Below are positions 41,853 through 52,420 of a stretch of DNA of 64,000 bases, one piece after another. The DNA comes from Isoetes taiwanensis. Lineage: Eukaryota; Streptophyta; Lycopodiopsida; Isoetales; Isoetaceae. The notes under the pieces were generated by a model. The model ran no database searches, was not told the origin of the DNA, and saw nothing but the letters and a program-made list of their open reading frames with translations. A program made the translations under genes and the position numbers. The stretch covers positions 8,153,961 to 8,217,960 of the forward strand of contig JAJEKV010000022.1 of the NCBI GenBank assembly GCA_021234155.1, given 5' to 3'. Each line of letters starts with the position of its first letter. Position 1 is the stretch's first letter.

Positions 41853-42452
41853 GCGGCGTCGATAATTTTTTTTTTTTTTTTTTTTTTTTTTCCAAAAAAA
41901 AAAAAAAGTGGCGTCGTTAAAACGTTGCTTTACGTGGCACTTTCGCTGACAATAGCGTGGGCGGACGATGCCGCCACGCCGGGGAAAACGCTTCACGCCA
42001 CGCCGATATTCTAGGGCGTAGTTTAACGACGCCATGTCGTCGCGGGACACTTTGGCGTGCCCGACGGCATGTCGGCAAACCCACGGCCGACCGGTCACGT
42101 CAGATTTTTTAGTCGCCGTTCAACGGCGTCATGTCGGCGATGGCGAGAACAACGGTGGCGTGCCCGGCCGGGCATGTCGGCAAACCCGCAGCGGCGGATG
42201 TGCCACGTCCGGATCCACGAGACGGCGTTAAATCGGCGTTTTTTTGCGCATTGCACGACGCCGCGCTTTGCCCGACTTGGCAGCGATTACCATGCCACGC
42301 GCTGGTCGAAAATCGTCGACCCCTCGAAACGTCGTTGAACGGCGTCGAACGCAACGTTATCGTCGTTGAACAACGATGTCGTCGATGTTCGACGACGACC
42401 CGTCGTTCTTCGACGTCGCGACGTCGTTGGACGTCGACTATCCCTTGTAGTG
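41853..42452. repeat. Right sub-terminal region of the CACTA element
   Basis: Starts with T(n) then A(n) tracts (41862-41908), then CpG-rich sequence with GGCGTCGTTAAAACG, TTTAACGACGCC, GTTCAACGGCGTC and repeated CGTCGTTGAAC motifs up to the terminal TTGTAGTG. It mirrors the left side. Confidence 0.8.
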
Positions 42453-42522
42453 AAAGATATTCTGCATGTGGCTGCTTTGCCTCAGAAGCTTCAGTTAGAT
42501 GCACGTTCAGTTTCAGGGGGAG

Positions 42523-42690
42523 TGTTAGAGAGTTGTGAGACTTACACGTGTCAGATGTAGCTGACGTGGCCTAGTCTATGAAGGTACAGCCAGCATAGTT
42601 AGTGTTCATAGGAGTTAGAGCACTAGAGCGCTTCATCTGTTTTGTCCATTTGCTGCTGAATACATAAATCAAAGTCTTGATTAACTTCTA
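42523..42690 (+). repeat. copia 3' LTR start (TGTTAGAGAG)
   Basis: TGTTAGAGAGTTGTGAGACT follows the purine tract of the copia remnant. It shares GATGTAGCTGACGTG with the LTR at 30387 but is clearly diverged, so it is a related but different family or subfamily. The right end is not defined. Confidence 0.6.
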
Positions 42691-42779
42691 TTAAAAATAA
42701 ATAACAAAGAAAGCCAAACGATTACGAAAAAAAAGGGAAAAAAAAAGAAAAAATAGATAAATGAATGAATGAAAAACTC

Positions 42780-43975
42780 ACGGGTTGGAGTTTGAAGCTC
42801 CGCCAGGGACTTGTGAGATGTCAACGTCTCTCTTTTCGCTGCTGGGAGAAAAGGAGAAAAGAATAAAAATCACAAGTTTGTGAGTTAAAATCAAAACAAT
42901 AGTAAATATATAACTGAATGAATAAAAACTCACAGGTTGGCAGTTTCGACGGAGAGTTTCGAGGCTTCCTCCACTTGATTCTTTGTGCTGGAAAAAAGGA
43001 ATAGTTAGCTGACGAACAGAAAAGAAAAACCGAGTCCAAATCAGAAATATATATGAAAATTCACCTTCCGATGGAAAGTTTCGAGTCATCTACTACATTG
43101 AGTTTCGCGTTTACAACTTGATCTTCGCTGCTGGGAGAGAGAAAATAAAAAGAAAAAAAAAACTTAGCTGACAAATACAAAACCCGAATAAATGAATGAA
43201 TAAAACTTTACGTGTTAGAAGTTCTGACAGGGACGACGGGGAATCCCCTGTGATTTCTGACTCCTCACCGGAGCCTTCTGCATTCTCATTTCTAAGAAAA
43301 AGAAAAAAGGAAGAAAAATGAGTAAAAAAAAAAAGGCACAATACACCAAGTAAAAAACTTACGCGAGTCCCACCATTTTCGCTCTTTTCTTCTCCTTCTT
43401 CTTCCTATTTTTCTCCTTCTTCTTATCAAGAGCTGCTTTCAGACTAACACGAGACAGAAAATGATAAGAAACAAAATGGGAGAAAAGAAAAGGAAAAAGA
43501 AAACACCTTTCTTCATCCTTGATAAGCTCGTCCATCATTCTTTTTGCCTTTTCTCTCGACTGTTGCTCCTGCTCGATGGAGTGGATATCCTCTGCAGAAT
43601 AGCCTGCTCTTTTGTAAGCACAGTACTCATCATGGCCCCCCTTAATATGCTCGAGGAAATCTTCTAACTCAGGAGTCCAGCCGCTCCCGATAGGCAGACA
43701 CCGCTTCCCCGACTAGGCTTCAATCACAAGTTTTTCATGCACGGCTGAGACCCAGAACAGTCTTGTCTCGACAATGCATGGTGGGTTGTAGAGGACCACA
43801 TCAAATTTCTTGAGTTCCTAGAAAATTTTCAAAAATATGAGCTCTAGTTTATGAAGTCCACTTCAACAATTCGCAACTAACATCCCACAGATCATCTCCG
43901 AGATCTGTCGGCCGATAGCACTCCAGTCTTCTGCCATCATGAAGGCTTCCTCTTATATCATGAGATAATGAAATC
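42780..43975 (-). pseudogene. Multi-exon host gene relic, family not recognised
   Basis: Minus-strand exons with matching splice borders: 43960-about 43885 (MMAEDWSAIGRQ), then 43817-43507. The second exon reads ELKKFDVVLYNPPCIVETRLF, then VSAVHEKLVIEA, stop TAG, SGKRCLPIGSGWTPELEDFL and HDEYCAYKRAGYSAEDIHSI, with a GTGTTT donor. It is followed by a lysine-rich exon near 43440-43365 (KKKEKNRKKKEKKRAKMVGL) and exons near 43290, 43125, 42985 and 42840 (EGSGEESEITGDSPSSLSEL; EDQVVNAKLNVVDDSKLSIG; HKESSGGSLETLRRNCQP; EKRDVDISQVPGGASNSNP). The stop is CAG (Gln) in the second copy at about 45080, so TAG is a mutation here. Short AT-rich introns separate exons. Confidence 0.5.
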
Positions 43976-44639
43976 TGAAATACTGTTATATTAAACAGGA
44001 TAATTCTTTAAAGGGCTCAAGCACTGCCACTGTTTTTTTAAATTAATGTAATATAAACTGCATGAACCGACCTTAATCCGAAGCCCTAGCTAATGAAATA
44101 GAATAAAATTGAAAGTCCCTAAATACTGAGAACAACAATCTTAAACTTTTACTTGATAGGCACTTCATATTTCTTAAAACGAAGAAAGTAACTCTAAACT
44201 AAGAACATACAAAGCTTTATGTGCTAGACTGGGCTCAACGCATGGGTATAAAACCCCAATTTTAAGGAAGCTCCGATAGTTTCTGTAGCCAAGCAAATAG
44301 CAAATATCAAAATGCAAACTATAAAATATCATAAACTACATGTCATACCCATACCTTTAGAATACAATATTCTCAATTCAGGACTTAGGTTCTGTTAGTG
44401 CTCCTAAAGAAATGCGAGGAGCAGGCTCTTACGTCCAACTTAACTGACCAAGTTTTTCCTGTCCTGACTGAGTAATCTAGTGTACATAAAAATAAAGACA
44501 AAAAGCTTTTCCTTTTTAAAAGACTGACAAATACCATACTAAAGAGGATTAAAACACTACAGTCTTTCTAATAATTATAAAGCATACCTTATCTTCGGCA
44601 ACGGAAAGTTCAAAGAATCTGCAACGGCTCCACATGACT
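43976..44639. other. Non-coding spacer between duplicated gene relics
   Basis: AT-rich, no repeats or frames worth calling. Confidence 0.4.
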
Positions 44640-44880
44640 ACAACATCAGCTATACCTTACCTTAACGAGCCTTTTCATTAGCTATATCTACTATTCTCGA
44701 TGCAGCTAAATTTCGCTCTTCTCAACAAGTAGCAGATCAGTGCAGGGATGGATGATCGAGCATTTAGAATCCTCCAAGTCTGTGACAATCTAATATGGTT
44801 GTAGAGGACGATCTGCCGGAAGATTTCTGCTTCGAATGACGCCTGTAAGCATCTTTCCCATGGCACTTACCTCTGGCGGA
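44640..44880 (-). pseudogene. Exon-like segment between the two gene copies
   Basis: Minus-strand reading AMGKMLTGVIRSRNLPADRP, stop, IVTDLEDSKCSIIHPCTDLL LVEKSEI after a CAG acceptor-like site near 44881. One internal stop. Possibly another exon of the same duplicated gene; not recognised. Confidence 0.3.
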
Positions 44881-45049
44881 AAAAATATCTGGATGTTGCC
44901 CGCTCTTTAGCCCTCGCCTTCGTTTGCTGGACTGAACCGTCGCCTCCGTTCACTGAACTGTAAATACGGTTCGTGAATTCAAGCAATTGTTTCATAATCG
45001 AATAAACAAACACATTTTTTACTTTGGCTATCTAGCCACCGCTTCCTCG

Positions 45050-45296
45050 ACTGGGTTTCAATCACCAGTTTTTCATGCACGACTGAGACCTAGAACAGTC
45101 TTGTCTCGACAACGCATGGCGGGTCATCGGATTTTTTGAGTTCCTAGAAATTTTTCAAAAATATGAGCTCTAGTTTATGAAATCGACTTCAATAATTCGA
45201 ACTTAACCTCCCACAGATCATCTCCGAGGATCTGTCGGCCGATAACACTCCAGTCTTCCGCCATCATGAAGCTTTCCTCTTATATCATGAAAAACG
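45050..45296 (-). pseudogene. Partial second copy of the 43.5-43.96-kb gene relic
   Basis: Matches 43715-43975 along its whole length: MMAEDWSVIGRQILGDDLWE with a GTTAAG border, and after the intron ELKKSDD...CVVETRLF, VSVVHEKLVIETQSRKRW. It has a short deletion (GTGGTCCTCTACAA is missing) and its own stop after RLF. The two copies carry different lesions. Confidence 0.75.
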
Positions 45297-45784
45297 TAAG
45301 AACTTTTCTTACTTAGGACGTACATGTATGTGTATTTTAAAGCTTGTGAGATAACAATTGTTTCTGTTGCAATATGTTATTTTCAAGGCATAAAGATATT
45401 AAGATTGAGAACAACTATATAGTCTTATCATTCATATATAAAGCAGTGTCATTTTTTGGCATTTAAGCTATTTATTTGATGCTATTTATTTGAGAAGACC
45501 TTCCGTTGACACGTGGTGGGCAATGGTTTTAACCTCCAAACCATGACCCTGTTATAAAAACTAGATCCAGCCCAATATGTTATAAAAACGACGACGTCAA
45601 TGCACCTACGGAATAGTCTGTGCTAGACACTTCGCCGAGGCTGCCATTGCTTCTGGAAACTTTAATGCCTCTACGGATTTTGATTTAGACGGAGATGGCC
45701 AAGGAAGGTAAATCTCAAAAAATGTTGCAGCGGTAGTGCAAAAATGTCTAAACTGCCTCTTTTTTGCAGCCATACAGCGTCGAT

Positions 45785-46078
45785 TGTTGGAAAACATATC
45801 AGCTATGGACTGATACAAACCTGCAGCACAGAGTGAGCCAAAGCGGAAGCAAGATCGGAAGAGACACAATAGGAATAGAAATAGGAACAATCTGGATGTT
45901 CTCTGTATTACATGTAATCTATAAGTACATGGAATGAATGGCACTGAAAGGCCAACAGCCGGAAACAGAAGGCCAAAGGCCAGAGATGTACATGATGTAC
46001 TTCTAATGTACTCTAATGTACATCAATATATCTAACGTCTGAAATGTACTCTAATGTACGAAATTTTGAATTCTAACA
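45785..46078 (-). repeat. 3' LTR of the young copia element
   Basis: 294 bp. The U3 start contains repeated GTACATTAGAGTACATT-like motifs (TGTACTCTAATGTAC on the plus strand), which may act as enhancer repeats. Confidence 0.92.
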
Positions 46079-46757
46079 CTCCCCTTTCAAGCCGGATAAC
46101 TGGGTTACCGCAATGGTATAACACCAAGTCTGATCTAAACTGTACAAACTTTTGTGTGCCCAAGGGCTTAGTAAAGATATCTCGCAACCATTGCACCGGT
46201 GGGCTTAATAGATTAATGAAATGATTGCTTTCTCCACCGATCACGGACATAATGATAATGAATTGGAATGTGCTTTGTCCGAGGATGATGTCCCGTCGCC
46301 TCGCCATTTTCATGCAACTTTGATTGTCCACATAAACATGAATAGGTTGTTGCGCAGAAATACTAACATCATTAAGCAAGTGGTCATACCAAATCAGATC
46401 TGCAACTCCAGTAGATAAGGCAATGTATTCTGCCTCTGCTGAAGATCACGCTACAACAGATTGCTTTTTGCTGATCCGACCCTCTCGCACCTCCATAAAA
46501 CATGCATGTGCTACCCAGTGGAATGAGAATCCCTGTTGTTGCCCCAACTTGCATCAGTATATGCATGAAGACTTGCTGATCCGTTATCACAATAACAGAT
46601 TCCATACTCTTTTGTTCCTTGCAAATAGCGAAGAACACGCTTTGCTAGCTGCCAATGCTTTAACTCATAACGATGGTTAAACCGACTCAATGCAATCACA
46701 AAGAAAACAAAGATCGTGCCGTGTTATGGTCATGAGATACATCAAACTCCCAACAAG
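46079..46757 (-). pseudogene. pol: copia RNase H of the young element, frameshifted
   Basis: Three frames together give RNase H: NHRYELKHWQLAKRVLRYLQ GT, LHAYTDASWG, the middle in another frame, and VYVDNQSCMKMA, then WLRDIFTKPLGTQKFVQFRS in a third. The order is correct for copia. At least two frameshifts break it. Confidence 0.85.
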
Positions 46758-48952
46758 TCATTTATATGGTAGAGAAGATGACTGCACATTATCACAAACA
46801 GGCTCATCTTCAAACAATTTGAGGCCAGCTTCCATTGGCGTGGAAACAGGCTTACAATCTGCCATGCGAAATTGCTCAAGCAGAAATTCAGCATACCGAG
46901 GTTGGCTGATATGAATTAGCCTCTTCTTCCTATCACGATGTATCTGCATACCCAAGAAAGAGCTAGCTGCACCCAAATCTTTCATCTTAAACTTGCTAGC
47001 TAGTTTAGATTTAAGTGCTTGAACATCAAGAAGATTGCTGCCCATTGCAAGCATATCATCCACATATAGCACTAAAATCAAATACATACCTCCGATGCAC
47101 TTGATGTAGACATTAGAATCTGTTGTAGCAACCAGAAATCCTTCATGCTTAAGTGCATCATCAAACTTCTTGTACCAAACCCGAGATGCCTGCTTTAAGC
47201 CATAAATGGCCTTCCGGAGTTTACATACCTTGTTTTCCTGTCCGGGTACTTCAAAGCCTGGAGGTTGCAGCATATAAATGTCCTCAAGAAGATCTCCATT
47301 CAGAAATGCCGTATCCACATCCATTTGATGAATTTCCCAATCCAATTGGGCTCCTAAGGCAAGCAAAACACGCAAGCTATTCATTCTCACGACCGGTGAA
47401 AATGTCTCATCATAATCAAGACCTTTGACTTGGCTGAAACCTCGAGCAACTAGCCTAGCCTTATACTTGTCAAGGCTGCCATCAGCCTTGTACTTTTTCG
47501 TGAATAGCCATTTGCAATCCACTGCTTTGCGCCCAATGGGCAAATCAGCAAGTTCCCATACCTGGTTTGCATCCATGGATGCGAGCTCTACCTCAGCTGC
47601 CCGTTTCCAATGTGGAGCTTCAGAGGAAGCCCATGCTTCCTCAATGCTTGCTGGTTCACCTTGCACTGCCAAGCAACACCATTCAACCAAACTAAGTTCA
47701 GCATTTTCAAGAACTTTACGAGAAGGTGTTCTGCTACGTGGTGACAACGGTTGATCAGGAGGAGGAGGCATTCCAATGAGCCGAGGATCAGAAAGAACTT
47801 GATTATGAGGTGGATCATCATTGATGGATTGTTGCTCATCCATTGGCAAAGGCACATCTTGCTGCTGGTCCAGCCTCAAATCTTGAAGCTCAACGAGTGG
47901 ATGATCATCAAGAACAAGATAGTTGTCTTGAATGAAGTTTCCATCTGCAAGTGGATCAATACACATAGAATTTGACTCATCAAAAACTACTTCTGAGCTG
48001 GTATATACCTTTCTTCGCTCTTGATCCCACAACAAGTATGCTTTATGATTAGGTGCATAGCCAATGAAAGTGCATTTGGTGCTACGGGCATCAAATTTTC
48101 TGCGCAAATGCTCAGGAACATGTACATAAGCGGTACATCCAAATGTGCGCAAATGAGAAACATCCGGCTTCTCTCCAGACCAAGCTTCTTCTGGAGTCAT
48201 CTCATTATCCAAGGCAACTGTGGTCAATCTGTTTTGCACATGAACTGCTGCAGCAATTGCATCAGCCCAAAAATACTTTGGCAAATGACTTTCAGCAAGC
48301 ATACTTCTTGCTGCATTGCACAAAGTGCGATTCTTCCTCTCTGCAACACCGTTTTGTTGAGGAGTAGCCCTCGTTGTGCATTGACGCTGAATCCCTGCCT
48401 GATCACATGCATTATGAAAGAGATCACTAAGATACTCTCCACCACCATCAGTGCGCAATTGCTTGATCTTCCTCCCTGTCTTATACAATTTAAAAGCCTC
48501 AAGAGCATCACTTTTCTTGGTTAGAAAATAGACAATTGTTTTCCGACTAAAATCATCAATAAACGTGATGAAATATACTGCCTTACCAAGGCGTCGTGTG
48601 ACCTCTCTGTTGGTCCACAAAGATCTGAGTGGATAAGCTCCAGCACTTGCTTAGCTCTGCTGCCTACACTTGCAAACGATCTGCGAGGGTGCTTACCAAG
48701 GATACATGCTTCACAAAGATCCGGGTCTGCCTTCATAGTTATCTTCATGCCATGAACCATGTTCTTCCGCTGCATTATTTTTAAAGCTTGAACATTAGCA
48801 TGACCGTACCTTTTGTGCCAAAGTAGCACTTTCTCCTTCTCTTTTGCTGATACAACTAGGGCCTGATTTGGATCAGACACCTCCAGCTCATACAAATTGC
48901 CATGTCTTGAGCCCTTGGCCACTATATCCCCTTCAATCCGTGCATTCTTCAA
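46758..48952 (-). pseudogene. pol: copia integrase and reverse transcriptase of the young element
   Basis: 48952-48600: pre-integrase WHKRYGHANVQALK...CEACILGKHPR and integrase start LELIHSDLCGPTER. After a frameshift near 48610 a 620-codon frame continues. It holds integrase FITFIDDFSRK, RTDGGGEYLS, TPQQNGVAERKNRT and a proline-rich linker, then reverse transcriptase WKRAAEVELASMDANQVWEL, YKARLVARGFSQVKGLDY, MDVDTAFLNGDL, the catalytic LYVDDMLAM and KDLGAASSFLGMQIHRD. All three integrase acidic residues (D-D-E) and the YVDD box are present. Two small frameshifts inactivate it. Confidence 0.92.
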
Positions 48953-50172
48953 AAAAAAAGAACTTCCTTATCATCAAAGAAAACTTGCGGACCAAAGATC
49001 TGCGACATGCAACCCGACAAAAGATTTTTTCGCAATTCCGGGACATGTAAGGTTTCTGGAAGAACCGTATTTTCACCATTCAATAGCTTGAAATTGTATT
49101 GACCGCTTCCTTGCACTTGAATTTCACTGTAATCTCCCAATTGCACCAGACTTTTGTCATTTTGATAACTTGAGAATAGATCCCTATCCTTCAACATCAC
49201 TGATGTGCATGCAGAATCCACTGTAAGAACCTTCTTTCCAGCAGTAGTACATGCACTTGTTTCCACAACAGAAGCCTCCCCTTTAATTCTGAGACTCTGG
49301 ACTGATTGGATCACAAGAGAAGCCTCTCCTTTGATGGCTTGTGCCTCAACTAGATGTGCTTTCTCTGATTTGCTCTTACCTTCCGGACAATTGGCTGCAT
49401 AATGGCCATATTCAAAACAGTTTCTGCATTGCCCTCTCTTGGCATAAACTTTCTTCGGACATGCTCCTTTTGATCCTTCCATCTTCCCATCTGATTGCTT
49501 TTTATAATGAGGTTTCTTATCTTGCCTCCCTCGTGCAAGCATGGCTTGTGATGGCTTGGAATCCTCCACTTTGTCTTTCAAACGCATCTCTTTCTGCAAA
49601 AGCTTAGAGACGGCGTCATCCCATGAAAGACTACTTTGAGCTGTCAAGAAATCAACAAAGTTTTCCCATGAATTGGAAAGAGAAGCATATAACTGGAGCT
49701 TTTGTTGCCCCTCTGGAACTGCATACTTGGAATCTGCTGCTGCCAACATATCAAACATCTCCTTCATTTGATTTATGTGTGTATTCAGATCAGCTCCTTC
49801 CACATACTTGCAATTCCTAATCTGTGTATACAAATGCATAACTTCACCTTCTGTTTTGGTGCCATACTTATCTTCAAGCCAGATCCAAAGAGAATAGCTG
49901 CCCTGATCCACATCTACTTGCATGACTATGGCTCTGGAGAGACACATACATATGCAAGCCATTGCTCTATTATCACGGCGCTGCCAATCCTTTTGAAGCT
50001 TGATTTGAGCTGCTGTCCCAGCATTCTCTGGTTTAGTTTCAGACCCATCCACTATATCCCAGACATCCTCTGCCATTAGATATAACTTCATGGATTTCTT
50101 CCAGCCTTGAAACCCTTTGCCATCAAACATAGGTGGCTTGAATTCATTGCTGATCTGAGATCTGGTCTCCAT
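48949..50172 (-). pseudogene. gag: copia Gag and protease start of the young element
   Basis: From METRSQISNEFKPPMFDGKG (ATG at 50172): Gag with FQGWKKSMKLYLMAEDVWDI, a capsid region, zinc knuckle CRNCFEYGHYAANC and protease VDSACTSVM. The usual D-S/T-G-A of the aspartic protease is DSA here, so Gly is missing. The frame ends at VFFDDKEVLFF in a run of nine T on the minus strand (about 48952). The next frame continues directly with KNARIEGDIVAKG, so a one-base slip in this homopolymer is the lesion. Confidence 0.88.
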
Positions 50173-50269
50173 GACCTTCTCTTGCTCGATAAAGTATTCT
50201 TCCAGAATTGTTCTCCCAAGTTCCTCTATTGCCAAACTTCCCTTTACATGCCAATAGGCTCTGATACCA

Positions 50270-50561
50270 TGTTGGAAAACATATCAGCTATGGACTGATA
50301 CAAACCTGCAGCACAGAGTGAGCCAAAGCGGAAGCAAGATCGGAAGAGACACAATAGGAATAGAAATAGGAACAATCTGGATGTTCTCTGTATTACATGT
50401 AATCTATAAGTACATGGAATGAATGGCACTGAAAGGCCAACAGCCGGAAACAGAAGGCCAAAGGCCAGAGATGTACATGATGTACTTCTAATGTACTCTA
50501 ACGTACATCAATATATCTAACGTACAGAAATGTACTCTAATGTACAGCTTGAATTCTAACA
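50270..50561 (-). repeat. 5' LTR of the young copia element
   Basis: 292 bp, adjoining the primer-binding site at its inner end and TCGAT at its outer end. Differs from the 3' LTR only near the U3 start (for example TACAGCTTG versus ACGAAATTTTG before AATTCTAACA). Confidence 0.92.
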
Positions 50562-51578
50562 TCGATTGCAGCTGGAAATCATGGAGTAGATGTAGTTGTG
50601 AACGAAGTTAACTTCGGCAAGGCCAGCGGCATGGCTTCTCTTGCAAGGTATTCGGTTTTTTACTCTGTTTTTAAGCTTTTGATTACGGCATTTTAAGCTT
50701 TGGCTATGGCGGAATAGAAGATTTAACATACAGAATCGCCGTATACAAGGCTTTATATCGAAGATTTGGGGGCTTTGTTTTGGATGTGGTAGCAGCGGTG
50801 GATCAGGTTTGTAATTAATCACTTCAAGTTGGCTTAAAAAACTCGGCGCTGAAGCAAATTTGAGTAATCCAGGCTGTGAGAGATGGAGTAGACGTGCTGA
50901 ATCTATCAGTCAGACCCAATACGCCACTTAGCGGCAGAAGTCGCGACATTTCAACATATTTGATCCGGCTCTTCTTCGGCAAGAAAGGCGGGGGTTTTTG
51001 TAGTTCGTGCAGCGGAAATGGAGGGCCATATCCACGAACGCTTATGTCTTTTGGTCCATGGATTACTTCCGCCGCTGCCGGGTCGGATGATCGGCTACCC
51101 CAATTGGGTCGAGCTCGAAAGCAACAAATCACTCCGTGGAATCGGTCTTGCACGTAAATTCTCAACCACCCACTAAGAAAATCTCTCGATTTGATGCCGA
51201 AACGCCTTAAAGCTGATGATTTGAAGCATTTTTTGCAGCTCCGACGGTAGGAAATGGCATGTACAAGCTCATTTTGGCGAGGGGATGTGACAAAGAATGC
51301 TTCAAATTTCTACTTTAGCCCTTGGATGATTGCCGAGGATTCACCCTTTTCGACAGAGCGGTATGTGGAAGGAAATATTTTGGTTTGCACATATTCCTTC
51401 ACTTCATATTTGGTGGTGCGACTATGAGATTGTTCGCGCCGACGGTTTCAAACCTGAACGCTAAAGGATTTGTTATGGTAGTTGAATCCGATTTGGCGGG
51501 AAGCAAGTTTGATCCAATTCCGACTTCCGTTTCCGGCATTGTGCTCACTTCTCGAAACGAACTCTAGGCAATTCTGCA

Positions 51579-52420
51579 TTGATGGGCATTCTGGTCAAAG
51601 AGCAAAGAACACTAATAAAGGCCCTCATAGCAAAAGGATACGAAGAAAGCAAAACATTGTTTGAAGCACCTGCACCACATGGTTTCAGATACGCTCCAGG
51701 TTTTAATGCAGCAAACGTAGCCATAGACTTCAAGGATTTGATCGACAGCATATCCAACCTAGAAGCATTATTAACTGTAGCAACTTGAATGGAGCCAGAA
51801 ATATGTGAGCCATTATATCAGCATAGAATGTGCGCAACAAGCTCTGACCTATGCTTCAGGGAATACTCAAGGGGATTCCTTTTGTAGATCCTCTTATATT
51901 AAGAAGGAGAGCAATTTATGACTATTTCCACTGCCTGCTGGGTTTGAATCCTCTGTTTTCCTTAATACTCCAAGTAAAAGTTACACTGCGCAGCAAGATT
52001 TTTTATATGACTTGGATATGCTTGAAGGTGGAATCATTACTTAACTAGAGTTTCTGAATTGGACCAGGAAGACACTTCTGTTCATCTTGAGCTTGGTAAA
52101 AATCAAGGTTTTTAACAGGCGAAATTTTTCTGCGCTGCCAAAGCGGAGCACTGATCTGCAGCTGCATCATAGGAGCTGACACAGAGCTTGGAATGTAAAA
52201 ATTTTCAGGATGAACAACTCGGCAATGCATACTCTGAGATTTGATAAACGCCGGAGCATTTTGCTTCCAACCTGCGAGCTCGAAGCTTGGATGTTGCTGC
52301 CAGATCTCGTAGCTAGATAAATCATATTCAAATCTGGCATTACTGGTAACGTCGCTTTTGAGCGATTTAACCCTCTTCACCTCCGCTGTGACCTTGAGCA
52401 ATAATCTCTTCCAGAACACG
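51579..52420. other. Stretch with two unrecognised open frames
   Basis: Plus strand 51579-51788 reads LVKEQRTLIKALIAKGYEES and FEAPAPHGFRYAPGFNAANV. Minus strand 52419-52045 reads FWKRLLLKVTAEVKRVKSLK and YEIWQQHPSFELAGWKQNAP. Either could be an exon fragment. I recognise neither; there is no supporting splice structure. Confidence 0.25.

Larger units (their letters stand above)
32826..42452. mobile_element. 9.6-kb non-autonomous CACTA (En/Spm-type) element carrying a satellite array
   Basis: The left end is CACTACAAAAAAG and the right end CCCTTGTAGTG, so the inverted ends are CACTACAA/TTGTAGTG. A 3-bp target duplication AAA flanks it (32823-32825, 42453-42455), and removing the element rejoins the copia RNase H frame. 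The outer ~400-550 bp on both sides are GC-rich with dense ACGACG / CGTCGTT motifs, the kind of sub-terminal repeats bound by TNPA-type proteins in known CACTA elements. No transposase (TNPD-like) frame was found. The centre (34518-41852) is a 1.1-kb tandem array. Confidence 0.9.
31850..42522 (+). pseudogene. pol: copia reverse transcriptase C terminus and RNase H, interrupted by a CACTA element
   Basis: 31850-32240 encodes the end of reverse transcriptase (VIAQTKQDLKAHFEITDLGM, FHIDECKPVSSPFEPSQKL). 32244-32825 encodes RNase H: HAAKHVLMYLKGTTDQGLF, ADADFA, STTEAELKAL, and the catalytic-region DNSGAL followed by a stop, then RWHPLTKHVDVQ and LADVFTKPFVGKNLQQF. At 32825 a CACTA transposon begins. 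After it, at 42453, the frame resumes KDILHVAALPQKLQLDARS and ends in the purine tract CAGGGGGA. Tandem duplications of 34 and about 130 bp (32083-32300) have damaged the coding. Confidence 0.85.
45785..50561 (-). mobile_element. Young, near-complete Ty1/copia element in a subtilase exon
   Basis: LTRs at 45785-46078 and 50270-50561 (about 292-294 bp, ends TGTTAGAATT...TCCAACA in element orientation), flanked by a perfect 5-bp duplication TCGAT (45780-45784, 50562-50566). Primer-binding site TGGTATCAGAGC on the minus strand at 50269-50258; purine tract AAAGGGGAG next to the 3' LTR. The LTRs look identical over about 237 bp, with differences clustered in the U3 start. Gag-Pol has only a few frameshifts. 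Confidence 0.95.
45610..51567 (+). pseudogene. SBT2-like: SBT2-type subtilisin-like protease pseudogene, split by a copia element
   Basis: Exons: 45610-45707 (ARHFAEAAIASGNFNASTDF, DGDGQG); 45770-45784 plus 50562-50647 (SHTASIAAGNHGVDVVV, NFGKASGMASLAR); 50734-50806 (IAVYKALYRRFGGFVLDVVA AVDQ); 50873-about 51159 (AVRDGVDVLNLSV; GNGGPYPRTLMSFGPWITS); about 51386-51567 (LNAKGFVMVVESDLAGSKFD, PA-domain part). This is the N-terminal half of the peptidase S8 domain of SBT2 secreted proteases. The catalytic histidine of G-H-G-S-H is Gln (GQGSH), exon 4 has a frameshift after about LLSSARKAGVFV, and exon 5 stops early. The catalytic Asp and Ser exons are not seen. Clearly inactive. Confidence 0.85.

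Noticed and set aside
48021-48524. Plus-strand frames opposite the young copia pol
   Set aside because: Shadows of the minus-strand integrase coding; no independent support.
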